This document shows positions 1 to 13,000 of a stretch of 64,000 nucleotides of DNA, piece by piece. Every line of letters starts with the position of its first letter. Within the stretch, counting starts at the first letter, position 1. This stretch comes from Strongylocentrotus purpuratus (lineage: Eukaryota > Echinodermata > Echinoidea > Camarodonta > Strongylocentrotidae): the NCBI RefSeq assembly GCF_000002235.5, contig NW_022145612.1:16794809-16858808 (forward strand), in the 5' to 3' direction. The notes under the pieces are model-generated. The model saw only the letters and a list, made by a program, of their open reading frames with translations, did no database searches and was not told the origin of the DNA. A program made the translations under genes and the position numbers.

Positions 1-2111
1 TCTCTTTAAACAAAATGTATTTTAATATTACTTTTGATAGAAAATTTAAAACTAACTTTGAACATTTAATCCGACCCCTCTTTACAAAACGAGATGACAC
101 ATTTGCATTTATGTTATCATTATTACTGTTTTCGTTTTTGTTAATTGGTATGTAACATTCCTTTGTAATCGTCATGTCTTCCATTTGTTATGATGTTTTA
201 AGCAGCAAATTAGCAGATTACGATGCATTAAACAAACAACCAAGTCTCACATGTGACTACAATTAATACATGATTAGGAGATTATACATGTAATTGTTGC
301 TCTTTAGGCCCGTTTGTAATTTGCCTTATCGCCGGACTCGAAATAAAAGAACGAACATTTTGCGAGTAAACGATTTTCGTGTTCCTCTCTTAAACTCCAG
401 TACTAATTGCAGTTAGCGCCAATCATTTCTAAACTGTGATTGCGCGAGGGATGATTACCCCACGAGATAGATGTATCTCCTATTAATTAGAAGGTAATTA
501 GACAGCTGTTAAAGTAGAGAAATGTGATACCATAATATTCCAAGCATCCCTGTGATCATGATACGACGCTAATACGTGTCCGGGTTTGAAACGCATGTGT
601 CGTGATTTCGAATACACTCGTATTATGTCAAAAGTGTTGAGTGAGTTTTTAAGGCAGATTTTTATCACAATCATTATCTTGTTGACAAGATGTATACTTA
701 AATGTCCGTTATGATTTAAACAACAGTTGTGGTCATTTCTCTAGATTTAAGTAATTGTCATGAACATGATATTATTATGTGTTGTTTCCTCAAACAATTA
801 ATGAAGACGGGTAACCTTAACAGCAGGCTAACATTGAACCCCTGCATGCGCCAAATAAAAAACGACAATTGACGAAAAGAAACAAAAAGAATGCACGCTT
901 AACAGAATCTTACAAACCTTTTAAACTCAGCCATTACCGATTATGAATCCAAGATGAACAAAAAAATGTAATTCTTCACGAATGGAGCTGCATGGTACTT
1001 GAGATTTTGGGGACCTGACAAGAGTGGAATAGAATAAAATTGTTACCTCATTTTGGTACCATAAATGTGTATACTGACTTTAATCAAAGTATATACTAAA
1101 AAATACCTGTCGTGCCTATTATACATTGACGTGATTTAGGATTAGCTTGACACAAGGATTTTAGAGTTCATGCCTTTCTTGAACCTTACCACAAATTCAG
1201 AGGTACTCGACGCCTCCAAAAGGGGGTAAATGATTTTCACTCATTCTTTCTCTTTCCTTGAAGATGAAAAGGAAAGTTTAACCGTTCGCGGAACATCCTC
1301 ACGCAATATGCTGCAGACATTACAGGACAATCATCCAACGATTACTCATGCCTTATTTTTACACCATGCAAACCCACCCGATAATTCACCAAGCAGCTCT
1401 CCGGATGCGGGCGGGGAAGATCATGGATGCCAATGTCTGACGAGACAAAGGGAAATTGTTAGGTGTAGTGGAACAGACTGAATCTTCCTTCTGTTAATGT
1501 AGTTTAATGTACCGCTCAGTATAAACAAAGATATGACACGAAATCATATGACATTCATCGCATGTCAACGAAAAACAATCTTTCGTAATAATCAGGGATG
1601 ATACAATAGTGTTAATGTACCACATAAATCAATAGAGAAAACAATTGTTAGTTGTCTGAATACAAAATGACATTGTGATATCAAATAATACCTTGCCACA
1701 AAATCAACTTGCTCCAAGGTAAAACACGACATTTGACTTGAAATTGGAAATTAAAATTGCGTTCCCCACGCTTATTTTATTGTGCAGAAAGAACAAGTGA
1801 GTGTAAATATTTGATTGGTATAATTAGTCGTGCTTGATAAGACGCGGACAAAGCAGAATTGTTTTAATATCAAATATTGTCGAACAGATGACACGAAATC
1901 TCCAAAAGTTAATCAACCGTCACCTAAACTGAGTAGAATAAATTTGTGCAACCTGCCCATTGAAATGCGGAACTTGGAATTCAAAATACCTGCAATAACC
2001 TGTAAATTCAATGTGGTTTAGGCCTGATATTAAATTATAAACGGCATTTCTCATTTACTTCATTTCTCTTCTATCAATATCATTCATGTTCATTGCTCAA
2101 AAGGCACCAAG

Positions 2112-2335
2112 AGTCATTTTGCTGACGTGGGACTACGTCAGCAACTGACATAGTCTTTGACGTGACGTGCCATGTTGTAGTGACGTCGGATATTAAGCGA
2201 ATTTTATGAACAGTGCTAATGCACTGCGTTAAATTACTGGCACATGCTCTATATGAATTCCATCAGATTTGATTTGCGCGAGTATCAACGCGATATAAAT
2301 TACGTATCTTGGGTAACGGGCGTAACATTAAGAGG
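2112..2335 (+). repeat. Unclassified dispersed repeat, copy A
   Basis: This segment is similar, in order and on the same strand, to 12685-12915. Matching blocks include 'gtcatttt..tgacg', 'cgtcag', 'gtctttgac', 'gcgt.aaatt.ctggc', 'gcgc..gtat.aacgc' and 'aacgggc'. Differences are often CpG to TpG or CpA, as expected for an old copy. No terminal inverted repeat, tRNA promoter box or coding frame was seen, so the class is unknown. Confidence 0.6.
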
Positions 2336-2880
2336 TCTAAATTATAGAAAAATCTTGCGTAGCTGCGCATATAGAAATAACAAAATTGTCTTCTGAGCCT
2401 ATAGGGCTAAGTTGAATATAAAAGAGGGCAGATAAAAGATTTAAATTGTAATTGACAGGTAAAATTTAGCCACCCGTTGAATTTTCCGTTATAAAAACAA
2501 TCTACACAAAAAAAAATTCACATTTCACTCATATGGAATAAATCGATGTAGACGAGTTTGTAGTTTTATTGATATAGAGCGGAGATAGAAAAACAAACAA
2601 GTCCTATGGCGAACATATGCCAGATTTGTCATGCCCATAGTATTTATAGGCCCTCTTTTGTCGTCCATAAACAGAAAGAATATTGTACTTTTGGTCCAGA
2701 CAATTATTCTATGTGAAAGATCAGCCTACTTTAGATTTTCCTTTTTCAATCATTTCTATATTGTTTGGTTTGTACAGAAACTGTTTAATGTGACAATATC
2801 ACTTGTTTCCATGTCGTATCATTGTTTGTCTCATCTGTATTTATTTATTACGCTGTTCCTTCTTCCAGTAATCTTCATCA

Positions 2881-2911
2881 GTCTCCCTCTCTCTCTCTCT
2901 CTCTCTCTCTT
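2881..2911. repeat. CT microsatellite
   Basis: A run of TC/CT dinucleotides, about 31 bases, in the upstream flank of gene 1. Confidence 0.9.
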
Positions 2912-3459
2912 CCGTTCTTTTCGCAGCTTGTACTCACTATGATAAACGCTTCTCGAAATCTATTCCATTTTAGTGCTCTTTCCCTGTTGCTATTATTCCA
3001 AGTCAATAGTTACCATGTACAAGGTCAACATTTGATTTTGTGGTAATGTCAAATTATTATTCTAATATCACCTTGGATGTATTTGATTCGGTTCATTTGG
3101 GCTACTGAGTTCATTATTCATCTCCCACAATGTAATTTTTCTTCCCATGAAACTATCTATGTATCTATGAGTTTATAATCATGATTGTTATTGCGTTTGT
3201 TGTTACCAAACAGGATCTCATGGTAGACCAACACTATCGGGTGAAAATGTGCTACCCTGTATACATGCCAGAAATAAATAAATGAATATAATCATCCTCC
3301 AACAACACGGTGAAATGTACACCTGGGAAGTTAAAGATTTAAACGAACACCCTGGATTGCGCATGCATTTTACCAAACACAGCTTTTTATTGGGTACATG
3401 GAATCATGGACCTAAAACTTCACAGTACAATCTCTGTACACGCAGAAACTTTCAGCCAG

Positions 3460-3800
3460 TGAGCACCCGCGCGTGAAGCAAGTTGATCATCAATAGCCAA
3501 TCAGCGACTTCCTTTACTGTCGCTAATGCAACCCACACACGCAGAGTCCACCAGCCGCCTGTTCTGTCTTTGCACTTCGCTGATGATAACTCTACGGGGA
3601 AAGTCTGGCGTGGGCAACGCTGCGCTGTTGGTTGTGTTAGTTCCTCTCCTTCTCTCTCTCTCACCCGCTATATGCGTGTGGAGGTCATTTCTAATGATTG
3701 CATACCACTGCAGTAAACGCACAAACAAACAGAGGCATTCTTTGTTTGGATTTACCTACTAGTATACTCACTGCTTGAATAGATGTATGCCTAACAGCAC
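3460..3800 (+). promoter_or_regulatory. Candidate promoter region of gene 1
   Basis: A locally CpG-richer stretch 180-500 bp before the initiator ATG of gene 1. It has a CCAAT box at 3497-3501 in the context AGCCAATCAGCG. Nearly the same word (AGCCAATCAACG) lies upstream of the paralogous gene 2 near 58200, which supports a promoter role. No convincing TATA box was seen. The transcription start cannot be fixed from sequence alone, and an undetected 5' UTR exon is possible. Confidence 0.4.
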
Positions 3801-3977
3801 TTTCTGTACACCGACTGGTCAAAAGACTGCTCTGGCTTTGGACTTCATCTCATTTTGCTCAAAGATGGTCGTGAGCGAGCATAAATGTGCCTAAAACCAG
3901 CAGTTTTAGTTACTCTACCGTGTTGTTTATCATCGGCGCACGTTTCTAGGGTGTGAATTCTATTAGCAAAAGTAACC

Positions 3978-4090
3978 ATGGAACTATTATATTGGGTGAA
4001 TACTCTCCTTGTTCTGGCAGCATGTCTTTGGTGTAGGGTGTCATCTAATGGTGTTTTCTCTCCGACTGGGATCAACGTTTGCCAATACAC
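3978..4090 (+). CDS. Gene 1 exon 1: start and signal peptide
   Basis: The ATG at 3978 opens MELLYWVNTLLVLAACLW, a clear signal peptide with hydrophobic core. The exon ends after INVCQY plus two bases of the next codon at a strong donor (gtgagt at 4091), phase 2. The NVC word just after the signal peptide matches the equivalent exon of gene 2 (NVCLI) and the start of EMI-like modules. Family resemblance and phase agreement with exon 2 decide this start. Confidence 0.85.
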
Positions 4091-7000
4091 GTGAGTATGC
4101 ATAAAAGTAGATGGAGTAAGAGGTTTTTTATGGGTGAAATATATAGTTGGACAAAATATATCACTTTTTATTTGTAAAGTTGTTTAAATAGAGCAGAATT
4201 GGTTCACTCGTTTTGTTTTGTTTGTTTATTTGTGTTTCTTTTTTGTTTTGTTTTGTATCATCATTGTAACGAGCTAAGATGTTTTTCAGCTCATGTTGGT
4301 GCCATGATATTTCATGTGTGCTGGAGAGTGAAAAGCTAATCAAAACATACATCAAATAAATCGTTATCATGGGATGTTTTTGTTTTCCAAATTTCTTCAT
4401 GAACGAAATTAACTAAAATATGTAAATATTCACAGCTTCCAGATTAAAACAACCAGGAATTTAAGATCTTAATTTGTATGAATGATAATATTCCAAACCA
4501 AACTAGTATTTACATGTACATTATTCTGATGTAGGCCTATATCAATATTAATATTCAGATGTATTATGTTCAAGTTGCTTTGAATACTATATTATCACGA
4601 GTACTCAGAGTCAGAGTATTATCAACAAAATTGGATAAACAATACATTCTTGTGAAAGAAAGGTAACATTACAAAAATCGTAAAAATTCATGTAGGCCTA
4701 CACTACACATACGACAACAATGTCTAGTGAATGTCTCTGATTAAATTGAATATGCTGGTGTATAAATTGTGTTGCTCTTGACAATGGACGCATTATTTTG
4801 ACGCGGATAATGTTTGATGATAATAAATACACGTGGAGATTATAATGCACCTCGCTTCCTGCTCCATACAGTCATGCCACCCACTAAAAGATTAAAACGG
4901 GCCTTAAATTCTGTTTCAGTATAATCACCTTTAATTTGTATTGGACGTATCAGCATTTCCACTCAACACATTCAGTTGTGTGCAATGATTTGTATGATAT
5001 TTTTGTTCATCACATTTATAGGAGGAAAAATGAAGTTAAGATAAATACACGTCTTGTCATTATTTGTATCTGGCTGTTTTATCAAGCCAAGTTATTGATA
5101 TAATATTACAGAATGTACATGTGAATGTATACAAAACAAAATAAAATCTACACTCATTATGTGTTGATAAATCATCACTTCCAAGTACAGAGTTAACAAA
5201 AAGAGGATTAGTTTTTTGTGTGGATCGACTTAAATGTATTGTCATCATAACATAGGTTATGCTATTGCATGTTGATATCATGACTCCCAAATACAGAATT
5301 TATATATAAAACTATGATAAAATATGTATCGGCTATTATATATTGCAGGTGTATATCAAAGATGTGAAAGAAAGTCGTGCATATAATTAAATAAAATTAA
5401 ATATAGGCTGCAAGCCAATAACATGTCTATTACAGTTATCTCACAGTCTTGGTTTTTTAGAGTTAAATGATTGACAGATGTCTTCTTGGCTTGAAGCTTA
5501 TCCAGGATAATGTGCCATTGTCATGGTAACTAATCAACCGGATGAGATATTTGTGATTACATATGGCACTTGCAGAAATATTGCCATGCAGGATCTTCAT
5601 AGCTTGTAAACTGTGGTTTCATTATTTTGGACTTTGTTTGGTGGAGTTTGCATCTGTCTGCCTGAATTGCCTCCCAATCGCTATCTTATTTCCTGTATAT
5701 TATACGTCGTATTTATTGGCATTTGGCTTTGATATAAAATAAAGCTTTTCTGTATCACCATACCAATTCCCATTGACTCGCTGATTTATTTTGATATTAC
5801 AGGCAATAACCATTTTGGTCAGGTTCATGAATGTAATTAAACATTGAAATGGCATTTATTTTGCATGTGGGAAGATCATAATGTATAGGGGACAACGCTG
5901 GTCGTTTTTGTCTGTTTGGTCGGACCAATTTGTTTCTCCTATAACCCTTTGAATGTTCAATTCTTCGTTACTTTAGGCCTAAGGCATAATTCATATTTCG
6001 GCAATTTAATCTTTCAATACAAGTACTCCTAGAAACTATTTTGTGTGCTGTAAGCTTGGAAACAATTTAATCCGTGAAATATTCACACTTGTGCGATTTT
6101 GCTCTTTCACGATCACATCTTTCGAATATCGACGGTGGAACAGTTTAAACTTCAGCTCTAAAAATATGATTTCTTGAAAATTCTCAAATTACAGAACGCA
6201 CCTAGGACGTTTATATTCAGTGACCCCCTTTTAAATATTTCCCCTACAGGAGAATTTAAAATAATTTCAATATGTCATCGAATCGGGGGAAATAGAAATG
6301 GTTCGAATCCAACTAAAGGATATTTAGGATATCTGGTTTGTTAGCATACTAACCGAGGGCATTAGACAGGAAATAGTCCATTTCCCTCGCCTTTGCCTCC
6401 TTCTCAATTCTCAATCTCAGGAACTTGTACCTTTTTGTACGTGACTTGCTGCAGATAAATTCACCTGTGTTTTAGCTGTAAAGCATAATCATACCGGTTT
6501 TCCTTGGCTTGATATTTCCCTCCGTTATTTAGAAGAGTCACGCGAACCCTATCAGGTTAACAGATTTTAAAAAAAGCTGCCGTTTAGTTTTACAAAGTTT
6601 AACAAAATATTTATTCAAATTAATCGTATAGTGCGAGAAAATAAGTACGATCTTGTTAGCCTGCACTGTAAAAAAAAAAACGTCCGTAAAATGCCTGACA
6701 CGAGGTAATAATGTTTCCAACCAACTTTCAGTAATATTATTCAAACTCAGTTTGGGTAAAACTGTTCCCAGTTTATGGTTTAAAATAGGCAGAACATTGC
6801 ATCGCTCATTATTATTCATGATTGGACAAACTGCTATGTGTTACTTGAGTAAGGCAATATTGGTCAAAGTTGGTTGGATCAGGGAGGTGCATGAGACTAT
6901 GATTATGGTTAGATACATCATTACCCTCAATAATGGGCATTTTAACGCACTTTTTTCTAGATATTAAAAAAAAGTCGAATGAATATGGTGCCATTCGACA

Positions 7001-10000
7001 ATTAGACATTTTATAAATGTCATCCTATGGTCAGTTTAGATCCAATCTTGATTTGTGTTCAAATCTGATTGCTCCAGCGGATATCCAGTCAAATGATCAA
7101 GGAGTTACCCTGTCTGGCTGATCGGATGGGCGAGAGGACTGGGCGATAGGACATGAAAATACCTGGATTTATTTTATCTGAGATAGAAATGTTTGACAGG
7201 CGTGAAAATAATCAGATGAAGAGACATTAGCAGAGATTCCGAAATAACGCGTGCTCTTTGGTCTGCATGCAAAGTACGTCGTAATGTCGAATGATTTAAA
7301 AACTACATTTTCGATATTAAAAACAGATACAATCACATTTATAATCCAAATCAGTTTCCCCATTTTGTAAAATTCATTCCAAATTCCATCACAGGCGGTA
7401 TCAGTCTATGTGTTTATTAATTCATTGCTATTTTATTTCATCTTTGATTGAATCCCTTTTTCTTCTATAGCCGCTTGAAGCGTCTCTCTTCAGCTTCTCA
7501 TACTTTATTAGTCATCTCTAGCAGAGAAGACAATCAAAATCATCATTTCTGTATGTCTTTTACCTGTATAATCGAAAAACCCATCACTTTTCTTTTGCAA
7601 AGCAGTGAGAGCAATTTTATTTTATTTTGTGTTACGTAATTTAGATGCTCCTCCGCTTGATAATGTTCCATTTTCAAAAAGCCGAACAAAGGCAGTAAGC
7701 AGAAATCAAAAGTTTGAAACAGGTTGTCTGAATCATCCCTTACTTGGTTTAACTATGACGTAATCATGACGTCTGATTATCTAAATGATTCAAAATACCC
7801 TAACCTTCCATCACTAATGAAACACAACTGTTAAAATTAATTGGTTCCTCATTAAGCATATTCCGAGACACGAAATACAATGCCTCCAGTGCCTCTTAAC
7901 CTCACGCCTATGAAGCATTTAAAAGTACGACTTTTAAGTTTGATAAGGTTTGAAGTTTGGTCATTTGGTCGTGTTCAATTAATTTTTTTGCATTCCTTTC
8001 TGATATATATACAAATAGGAAGAGGTTGTATAGTTTATTACGGAGAGGGAGAGGGGTGAAAAAGAGAGTGAGAGAGGAATGGAGAGATAGAGAGCGGGAG
8101 AGGGATCGAGAGAGGAGGGGGCAAGTACCCAATTTATTGTTCGCTTCCATCATGGATCCAAAATTAGGGTTACGTGGAAAATAAACGAAGAAATAAAAGA
8201 AAGATCACCCGTGGCTTGCATGCTGGGGAGGGGTGGGGGCTTGCGGGGTGGGGGGGGGGGGGCTGGTAACATCCATCTACATCATTTTGTTACTTTTTTG
8301 TCCAACAGTCTTTCAGTACTGCTCCTGGAATGAAGCCATTATCAACATAGCCCCCATAGACTTGATAGAGGAAGGGGCAACTAAGGGAGAAAGGAAGGGC
8401 TGGGGTGACAAGCATATAAATAGAAAGAAAGGCCCTGGACCTAGATTCCTAACCACTGTAAGCCACGCAGTGGTTTCGTCGGTTAGTTCCTTAGTTGATC
8501 AGGAAAAATATTAAGATTCATGAAGAAATGACGAAGAATATTTAACAGGTGAGGAATTACCTGCGGTCTTGGTCGATTCTGCATTTATCAAAAATAGCGA
8601 ATGATGACGATGTTAAAATGGCAGGTGTATGAACATTTTAGGAAGTATATTAGGTAGTTTGCCAATGAATTTGGGAGCAGAATATCAATTTACTTAGGTA
8701 ATGCTGCCATCTTGGTAAGTTGGGCCAAGTGCGAATCCAGGAAATTAAACGAGGGAGGGGACAAAATATCTGACAGCACTCAATATTCGTGTGTACAGAA
8801 TGCCAAATTGGGGTTTAGAATGAGAGGGGTTGTGCGACTGCTATGCCCTTCTTAAATCCACCGGGGAGACTGGTCCTAATTTACAAATCAATAATTATTT
8901 GTGCATTTCTAGCAGTTGTCATAAATTATTGATATTAAAGCTCAAGATGGTAGATTGGACTTGTTCGCGTCCATTTGCACTATTAGAAAGGGAGATAATT
9001 TTCAAAAATCAAAACCATCATTGACAGATGACTCAGAATAAAACTTAGTTCCAGAACTCATTCATTATTCATAATCATTTATGAATGAGTTATTTCTTCT
9101 GCGGATTTCATGTTTAGTTTGCTACGAAATTGCAGAGAAACCATCGCGTGTCAACTGATTACGTCCATGACTATTTATAATGTGACATTCAATCCTGCCA
9201 GGAGTGGCATAATGTCATCAATTATGTTCCATTCCTCTGATTTGAGGGACAATGTTGCCAAAGATGACAGATTGGTCACAGACCCGAGGAACTACTACAG
9301 GACGTGTATCATTCCTTGCCATATTCAAGTTCACTGTACTATCAGAGTGTAGAAAATTTGTTGTTGATGTTGTTGATGATGTGTGCTGGTTTCTTTGATT
9401 GAATCTTTGCTGCATGGACTATTACCAGGCCGTGTGCTATCTAACCCAATTGACAATGACACAACATGTCAATACAGGAAGCTCTGAAGAGTAACGTTAG
9501 TTTATTGAAATGTGTCCTATATTAATTTGGCCGACATGTAGGCTCTATATAATATACATCGGTCATTAATTTGTTTTGGTTCTAAAATGTAATACAAATT
9601 GCATAAGATACAATTTCACCAACTGTATTATTTTCAATTTAACCGAATACTATCATTATAATGAAAATAACATGAAAAGAAATTGAAAAAAGTAATACAG
9701 GGGTTTCAAGTAAAAACTTCCATCTCACGTTTGTAAAAAGTTACATATTTTGCACTTCATTATTTTATTTCAAAAAAGTTAATGATATGGGTTTATAGGC
9801 GAGAAGAGGCAGAATTTGGATTTATGTATTTATGATTTGCCGGTTCTGACTAATTGTTAAACTTCTTCAAGCAAGAAATACACCTTAATTATAGATATAT
9901 TTTAAGAGAGAGAGAAAGAGAGACAGACAGACAGACAGACATACAGAGACAATGTACATGTACATACACAGGTCACGAAAAGTTATAAACGTTTGCCTGG

Positions 10001-13000
10001 TATATACGTTTTGAGTGTTTCTCGTCTGTCCAAGTTCAACTACAAGTATTGTATGCGGCGAATTTGTGTGAGTTATGACGCTGTCCATCAAGAGTGGGTC
10101 ACCTTCGTGTCTAAAAAGATTACCAAATACTCCTTTTCTTCCACATTTCTATTGGATTTACGTTTCAGAATGAGTGCGAAGTGAAAACACATATTTACAC
10201 GTGTTCTCAAGGGATGTTGTTCTTAGCTTTTTTTAAATGAAGTGGTTGGGCCGATTCAATGAATTTTCTGAAGGTACAGTATTAATACAAGGATGCAAAA
10301 TGTATTTCCTTCTCCAATTTTTCTAGTGAAAGATGTCATTGTAAATAATACCGAGGGGAAAACGAGGTTAAAGGATAACTTATGAAAGCATTCTGTATTT
10401 TCATCTATGCATAATTATGGTTCGACGATATTTCAGACTAGGGTGTTCAGACACTCAAATCTACGATTATTTTGAATTTCTCACATGCGAGCAAAGCATT
10501 ACAATCATGATTACTTGTAGACGTAAACCATAGATTTAACACTTTGCAATGCTCCAACAGCCTGACTAGTCAAACACGAAGTAAATTTTCAGTTATCTCT
10601 TTTAAGAATTACGAAATTCTGCCCTTAATAATATTACAGAACTGAGATGAAAATGAACTTCGAAGAAATAAAACAGAATTAACGTTGCCTCAGGGAGAAG
10701 AGGAAAACACCGGTAGCCTGATATTTTATTTCGCTAAGATTTGAACAAGTAACCCGGCATATTTAAAGCCTACTCATGTCCGAGCTAGACCTTGTTATCC
10801 CTCGAGTGAGGAGGGTAGCCCCTCAGATCAGGAAGATTATCTCCCATATTCGTCATCAAAATGGGCGGGGGACAGAAACCTGACTCCGTACAAACACCCG
10901 CCAGCTTTACCACTGAACTTGATGGTTTAAAAGTGGGTGCCCTTTAAGATCACAACAAAATAGATCCTCATCAAATTGACTGAGAGACGTTTAAAGCTAC
11001 TCCATCTATATTGAGGGATTATCCATGGTGATCCTTGCAAGGATTAGCCGAAAAAATGATAATTCTGTCTTGGAGATGACCCCAAACCGTTTAAACTGAT
11101 TGTACAAAATGCAAATATAAGAATGATTACAATAACAACTACAATTACAATAAGGGTTTTTCTAGTTGTCAGTTTTTTATTCAACTTCTCTCTGCGAGGA
11201 GGGTTTGAAACCCAAACAAGATGATCAATAATATCACAGTGATGAAAGTATAAAGCTCTCATCACAGTTTGTTTGTCCTTGTCATAAAGATGATACAAAA
11301 GCAACTATTCTTAACACTTAGAAGAAACTTTACAGCTCTTACAAATTGGTAGCTGTAGAATTCATTAGTGGTCTGAAAATGTATTTCTTATATAGCATTA
11401 TGTGTTACGAAAATAAGTAATGCATTGTTTGCAGTAAATGATTTTTTTTAATTTTTTTTTATTTGGCCTAACAGAATGCCTCTTTGCAATTATAAAACGA
11501 TAAGCTTGTATTTTTGTTCTTCCAATGCTCTGAATATAAATTCTGAACTTAAAATGTCCACATAGTACTAGTAGTTGTGGGAAGGTCCTACTTGTACGAT
11601 AGGTCTAATTGCCAATTGGTGTATGCTGTGCCTATGTTAAAAGTGACCCATATGAAATCATTATGCAGGATTAGGAGGGATGATTACCGTTATTATAGAT
11701 AGACGCAAATAAACGTCTTGGGGGTTCGCCCCTATAACGGAAATGCAGACTTCCTACTTGATATCTTGTTCATACAAACCATAAAAGATAATTCAGACCG
11801 TCTTTGATCACCAGCAGGGGATGTGCAAACAGTCAGACAAGAGCTCCTTGTGGTACAATAAAATGACCCGTTCTATACCAGTTAAATCATGGACCTACTA
11901 AATCAAGTCAAATATACTTGTTATGATTTTTTTTTAACGGTCGTTTATTAACGGTTAATTCTATATACGTACCCTCGCAATGCAGATGAGCGGAAAGCAA
12001 CTCTTGCAAGAATCTTTTGAAGATTTCTTCATTTTTAAGTGTTGATTCCACACAAGAAACTTAGTATAACCCACTCCAGAATAGTGAAGTCTAATATATT
12101 TGAACATTGATTAAAAATACTAAGTATTTCAGATTTGTGATCCCTCATATCATTCCTAAGCCTCCATTTAGATATTATTTTTTTCTCCTCGAAACTTTGC
12201 TCTTTTAAAACATACCGAAATAACCCGGCCACTGCACGTGAAATGGATTTTTTTTTTCTCAGTTACTCTTCCAAGCCAGAGTCACTAACCGCAGACTATG
12301 ATTTGCGCAATACTTTTGCTTTCCATAAGTCAAAACTAACTACACCTGTGGTCTGTGGTTGGCATGCATTTTCTTGACGACATCCTACATTTAATTTCCC
12401 CTAAGAAGTATGTGATTATTCTAAATACATTCACTCATGTCTTTAATCTGTATCTCCTGTTTTAAATTTGGTAACTTAACCGCTGTCGCCGTGCCCACTC
12501 CACATAATTATATTCACACCCCAAAATTTGACATGTCCGATAGACATACATGTAAGTTCAGCTATTTTTTCTTGTAAAGACCGTCTCCCTGCGCTCAAAA
12601 AAATTACTAGAGAGGGTAGCTTATAACCCCCATTTCTTCCAAGGTAAAATGCTTGTGTGCTTTGTGATGCCAGTTGGACACAAAACGTCATTTTGGTGAC
12701 GCAAGGCTGCGTCAGCTAAGGGCGCGGTCTTTGACACACCGCGTGAGAGTGATATGGTGTACCAAAAGTGTACTTACTTAGAAAACAACGGTGTAAATAT
12801 TGCGTCAAATTTCTGGCGTACAGGCTACTTGCCTTCAGACACAGGCTTGATTGGCGCACGTATAACGCAATCAACTCATGACTACCCGTGTGCAACGGGC
12901 ATTACGCTGCGGCGATGAAAACAGCACTTTATTATTGTATCGCTGCGTCATTGACCTGCGTCATCCCCCCTTCAAGGCAATTCATATTTCCATGTGAATT

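Larger units (their letters stand above)
1..3459. other. Upstream flank of gene 1, no gene recognised
   Basis: AT-rich DNA with stops in all frames at short intervals. The longest open frame (1230-1481, 83 codons) has no recognisable domain and no splice context. The stretch holds one copy of a dispersed repeat (2112-2335) and a CT microsatellite (2881-2911). Distal regulatory DNA for gene 1 could lie here, but nothing specific can be read. Confidence 0.6.

Noticed and set aside
6538-7009. Overlapping 93-104 codon frames and a CACTGTAAAAA word suggesting a MITE
   Set aside because: No matching inverted terminus found and the frames have no domain.
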